Positions 34,802 to 37,240 of a DNA stretch of 37,240 bases are shown here, in pieces (within the stretch, counting starts at the first letter, position 1; the number at the start of each line of letters is the position of its first letter). Origin of the DNA: Methylobacterium sp. J-078 (GTDB lineage: Bacteria; Pseudomonadota; Alphaproteobacteria; Rhizobiales; Beijerinckiaceae); contig NZ_JAKSYI010000048.1 in NCBI RefSeq assembly GCF_022829285.1, positions 1 to 37,240 of the forward strand, read 5' to 3'. Made by a program: the position numbers and the translations under genes. The notes under the pieces were generated by a model. It did not search any database. It was not told where the DNA came from and saw nothing but the letters and a program-made list of their open reading frames with translations.

Positions 34802-35422
34802 ATGCTCAGCGACACCTCCGGCCTGATCGAACACCCCGACGGCTGCGCCCGCTGCTGGTGGGCCGGGACCGACCCGACCTATGTCGCCTACCACGACACG
34901 GAGTGGGGTGTTCCGGAATGGGATGGCCGCGCCTTGTACGAAAAACTGATCCTCGACGGGTTCCAGGCCGGCCTGTCCTGGATCACCATCCTGCGCCGCC
35001 GCGAGGGATTCCGGCGCGCTTTCGCGGGCTTCGACCCGGAGGCCATCGCGCGCTTCACGGATGCGGATGTCGCGCGCCTGATGCAGGATACCGGCATCAT
35101 CCGGAACCGGGCCAAGATCGTCGGTACGATCGCGGGCGCGCGGGCCTACCTCGCCATCGAGGCGCGCGGGCCGGGGTTTTCGGCTTTCCTCTGGGACTTC
35201 GTCGATGGCGTGCCGATCCAGGGGCGGGCACGGGACCGAACGAGCATCGCCACCGAGACCGAGGTCTCCCGGAAACTGTCGAAGGCCCTGAAGGCGGAGG
35301 GGTTCGCGTTCTGCGGGCCCACCATCGTCCACGCCTTCATGCAGGCGGTCGGCCTCGTCAACGATCACCTCATAGGCTGCCACCGGCACGCCCCCTGCGC
35401 CGTCCTCGGGGAAGCGCCATGA
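34802..35422 (+). CDS. tag: DNA-3-methyladenine glycosylase I
   Basis: A 206-residue enzyme closely matching E. coli Tag: CWWAGTDPTYVAYHDTEWGV, then PEWDGRALYEKLILDGFQAG, LSWITILRRREGFRRAFAGF and a C-terminal zinc-binding GCHRHAPC. Tag removes 3-methyladenine from alkylated DNA, starting base-excision repair. The zinc ligands (Cys near the N terminus, His of the YHD motif, and the His and Cys of the C-terminal motif) are present. It is the first gene of a tight three-gene run; its stop overlaps the HD-domain gene start (ATGA). Confidence 0.94.
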   Translation: MLSDTSGLIEHPDGCARCWWAGTDPTYVAYHDTEWGVPEWDGRALYEKLILDGFQAGLSWITILRRREGFRRAFAGFDPEAIARFTDADVARLMQDTGIIRNRAKIVGTIAGARAYLAIEARGPGFSAFLWDFVDGVPIQGRARDRTSIATETEVSRKLSKALKAEGFAFCGPTIVHAFMQAVGLVNDHLIGCHRHAPCAVLGEAP

Positions 35423-36021
35423 GCGGGCCGCGCGGGCGCGCCTGGCAGCGCATGCTGTCGGGCCGGCGCCTCGACCTCCTCGATCCGTCCCCCCGGGACG
35501 TGGAGATCGCCGACATCGCCCACGGTCTGGCCCGCGTCGCCCGCTGGAACGGGCAGACGGCGGGGCCGCACGTCTTCTCGGTGGCCCAGCACGCCCTGCT
35601 GGTGGAAGCGATCGGCGGCGCCTTGACGAGCGGGCCCGCGCCGGCCCTGCGCGTGGAACTCCTGCTGCACGACGCGCCCGAATACGTCATCGGCGACATC
35701 ATCTCGCCCCTCAAGGCGGCCATCGGCGATTCCTACAAGGACGTGGAGCGCCGCCTCCTCACGGCGATCCGAGCGCGCTTCGCGCTGCCCGAGCCCGGCC
35801 CGGCGCAGATCGCCCTGGTGAAGCGCGCCGACGGCATCGCCGCCTATCACGAGGCGATCCGGCTCGCGGGTTTCGCGCGGGACGAGGCGGACGCGGTCTT
35901 CGGACCTTGCGACGCCCTCGCACCCGAGGCCGAGGCCCTGCTGGCACCCTGGCCGACCGATGTGGCACAGAGCCGGTTCCTCGCCCGCTTCCACGCCCTG
36001 ACCGGCCCGGAACCCGCCTGA
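35419..36021 (+). CDS. HD-domain phosphohydrolase (YfbR/5'-nucleotidase-like)
   Basis: A 200-residue protein of the HD superfamily: histidine in FSVAQHALL (His58), the HD pair at His84-Asp85 in LLLHDAPEYVIGDIISPLK, and the distal Asp in KRADGIAAYHEA. The DAPEYVIGD stretch is the mark of the YfbR-like group, metal-dependent phosphohydrolases acting on deoxynucleoside monophosphates. Substrate assignment is by family only. The start ATG at 35419 overlaps the tag stop (ATGA), and its stop shares one base with the next start, so translation is coupled across tag, this gene and the phosphatase. Confidence 0.85.
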   Translation: MSGPRGRAWQRMLSGRRLDLLDPSPRDVEIADIAHGLARVARWNGQTAGPHVFSVAQHALLVEAIGGALTSGPAPALRVELLLHDAPEYVIGDIISPLKAAIGDSYKDVERRLLTAIRARFALPEPGPAQIALVKRADGIAAYHEAIRLAGFARDEADAVFGPCDALAPEAEALLAPWPTDVAQSRFLARFHALTGPEPA

Positions 36022-36554
36022 TGCCCCATCTCCAGGTCTGCCCGCTGTCGCGCCTGCCCGAGACCCTCGCGGCGTCCGGCGCGCGCCATCTCATGACGCT
36101 GATGAAGGTCGGCACCGCGATTCCCCGGCCCGAGACGATCGCGGAGGGGCGCCACTGCGTGGTCGAGGTCAGCGACATCGTGGCGCCGATGGACGGGCAC
36201 GTGACGCCGGGCGAGGCGCATGTGGGTGCGATCCTCGCCTTCGCGGAGGCCTGGGACCGGCGCGAACCGCTGCTGATCCACTGCTACGCGGGTATCAGCC
36301 GCTCCACCGCGGCGGCCTACATCGCCGCCTGCGCCCTGGCGCCCGAGCGCGACGAGGCCGAGGTCGCCCGTGCCCTGCGGGACGCCTCGCCCTCGGCGAC
36401 CCCGAACGCCCTGTTCGTGGCGATCGCCGACCGGATGCTGGGGCGCGGCGGGCGGATGGTCGCGGCCATCGCGGAGATCGGGCGCGGTGCAGAGGCCTTC
36501 GAGGGCGAGCCGTTCCGGCTGGCGTTGACACCCGACCTTCGAGGCGGCGCATAA
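36021..36554 (+). CDS. Tyrosine-phosphatase-like protein (HCx5R family)
   Basis: A 177-residue protein with the phosphatase loop HCYAGISRS (Cys88 nucleophile, Arg94), which fits HCx5R(S/T) exactly. An Asp in VSDIVAPMDG may be the general acid. It resembles small bacterial dual-specificity/tyrosine phosphatases, whose clients include proteins and small phosphates. It is the last gene of the tag-HD-phosphatase run; the ATG at 36021 shares its first base with the upstream stop (TGATG). No kinase is adjacent, so its target is unknown. Confidence 0.85.
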   Translation: MPHLQVCPLSRLPETLAASGARHLMTLMKVGTAIPRPETIAEGRHCVVEVSDIVAPMDGHVTPGEAHVGAILAFAEAWDRREPLLIHCYAGISRSTAAAYIAACALAPERDEAEVARALRDASPSATPNALFVAIADRMLGRGGRMVAAIAEIGRGAEAFEGEPFRLALTPDLRGGA

Positions 36555-36681
36555 CACATTGGTGAACCTTGCCGATCCGGCACCGGACCCACGGCGCCGC
36601 GCCGGGCGGAACGCTCCCGAAACAGGTGTGGCGCAAAGGCCGCCCCGGGTCACGAAACGCCCGCTCGGCCACCGGATCGGG

Positions 36682-36709
36682 TTGCCGGCTTCGCGGCGAC
36701 GGGCTTAGA
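36682..36709 (+). promoter_or_regulatory. Candidate promoter of xseB
   Basis: TTGCCG (36682-36687) and CTTAGA (36704-36709) are spaced 16 bases apart, placing a start near 36716. AAGGGG at 36721-36726 lies nine bases before the xseB ATG. Confidence 0.45.
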
Positions 36710-36735
36710 CCGTCAGAATCAAGGGGTAGTTTAGA

Positions 36736-37029
36736 ATGAGTGTCACGCGACCCGCCGTTGCTTCGACGGGCGGTGCCGGTGAGACGGCACTCGACCTGCC
36801 GTTCGAGAAGGCCCTGGAGCAGCTCGAGGATATCGTGCGCCGCCTGGAGAAGGGCGACGTGCCCCTCGACGAATCGGTGGCGATCTACGAGCGCGGCGAG
36901 GCGCTGAAGCGCCACTGCGAGGGGCTTCTGCAGAAGGCCGAGGCCCGCATCCAGAAGATCACCCTCGGGGCCGACGGCACGGCCGCCGGCGTGGCGCCCC
37001 TCGATGTCGACGCGGGTGTCCGCGGATGA
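36736..37029 (+). CDS. xseB: Exodeoxyribonuclease VII small subunit XseB
   Basis: A 97-residue protein with the XseB core [20 protein letters not shown], then [20 protein letters not shown] and a helical [14 protein letters not shown] end. It forms exonuclease VII with XseA, degrading single-stranded DNA into oligonucleotides. The N-terminal 22 residues and the C-terminal 20 are extensions beyond the usual 80-residue core. The AAGGGG site nine bases before the ATG supports the start. The neighbour downstream is dxs, as in many bacteria, where xseB, ispA and dxs cluster; ispA is not between them here. Confidence 0.94.
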   Translation: MSVTRPAVASTGGAGETALDLPFEKALEQLEDIVRRLEKGDVPLDESVAIYERGEALKRHCEGLLQKAEARIQKITLGADGTAAGVAPLDVDAGVRG

Positions 37030-37100
37030 CCGCGGTTCGAATTTGTCATTGGCCGCAAGCGATTGCGCGCATGTCTTCCCTCCGGGCGTGAGGTCGATTG

Positions 37101-37240
37101 GTGTCACGGCAAGAAACCACGCAAGCGAGCCCGGCCTCTTCGGAGGCGACGGCGATCCTGGACGGGCTGGCGGAGCCCGCCTCCCTGCGGCTGTTGCCGG
37201 AGAGCGCGCTGCAGGCGGTGGCCGACGCGGTGCGCACGGA
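37101..37240 (+). CDS. dxs: 1-deoxy-D-xylulose-5-phosphate synthase, N-terminal part (runs off the window)
   Basis: The frame from the GTG at 37101 encodes about 46 residues before the window ends: SRQETTQASPASSEATAILD and then LAEPASLRLLPESALQAVAD, resembling the DXS N terminus (pattern: ...L..(P)..LR.LPE..L..LADE.R). DXS condenses pyruvate and glyceraldehyde 3-phosphate with thiamine diphosphate, the first step of the MEP isoprenoid pathway. GAGG (37090-37093) lies seven bases before the GTG, favouring it over the in-frame TTG three bases earlier. The position after xseB supports the call. The pathway product feeds the prenyltransferase at 2725-3432. Confidence 0.82.
   Translation, partial: MSRQETTQASPASSEATAILDGLAEPASLRLLPESALQAVADAVRT

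Overview
The window is GC-rich, densely packed bacterial chromosome. It looks like Methylobacterium or Methylorubrum, or a close relative in the Rhizobiales (Alphaproteobacteria). This rests on the gene order nifS-type sufS2-sufB-sufC-sufD-sufS-sufT(sufX)-sufA, on two boxes resembling the Irr-type iron control element beside that cluster, on a bchE-type gene (aerobic anoxygenic phototrophs), on small secreted proteins of rhizobial type and on the xseB-dxs pair at the right edge. This assignment was made by eye, without a database search. No rRNA, tRNA, CRISPR array or prophage was seen.

Layout. (1) 1-470: the 3' end of an ISL3-type transposase gene joined head-on to the 5' part of an outer-membrane beta-barrel gene; both are broken. 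(2) 925-4601: a small membrane-anchored protein, then a four-gene minus-strand unit (six-TM membrane protein, winged-helix regulator, cis-prenyltransferase, BchE-like B12/radical-SAM enzyme). A repeated palindrome CTTTGC-N3-GYAAAG sits at the unit's promoter and again on the prenyltransferase start codon. (3) 4610-8340: Asp/Glu/hydantoin racemase, RhlE-type RNA helicase, diguanylate cyclase. (4) 8359-16474: the SUF iron-sulfur assembly cluster, carrying two extra genes: an inverted Uma2-family nuclease gene between sufT and sufA, and a small secreted NTR/TIMP-like protein between sufB and sufC. Tandem iron-responsive palindromes lie at 16624-16659, between the suf cluster and a divergent hydrolase gene. 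(5) 17589-18079: a VapD toxin with its small DUF5397-type partner. (6) 18140-22231: a 1363-residue Pls/PosA-type NRPS-like enzyme whose adenylation pocket reads like a lysine code. (7) 22372-28018: histidine phosphatase, PPK2, a lone AAA ATPase, fabI, a DnaJ-type co-chaperone and a lipoprotein. (8) 28110-31832: pdxH, then a tightly coupled chain SDR / secreted beta-propeller-like protein / NUDIX / TIGR02301 protein. (9) 32085-37240: a small protein with a strong terminator, dihydroorotase, ygfZ, a tag-HD-phosphatase operon, xseB and the start of dxs.

How the genes work together. The suf genes make Fe-S clusters: two cysteine desulfurases supply sulfur, SufBCD is the scaffold, and SufA and SufT handle transfer and maturation. 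YgfZ further along also serves Fe-S enzymes. Housekeeping supply genes (fabI, pdxH for the PLP used by SufS, pyrimidine synthesis, dxs for isoprenoids) are interspersed. The parts with the most novelty are the self-regulated cis-prenyltransferase/BchE operon, the poly-amino-acid synthetase-like protein, the VapD module and the genes inserted in the suf operon.
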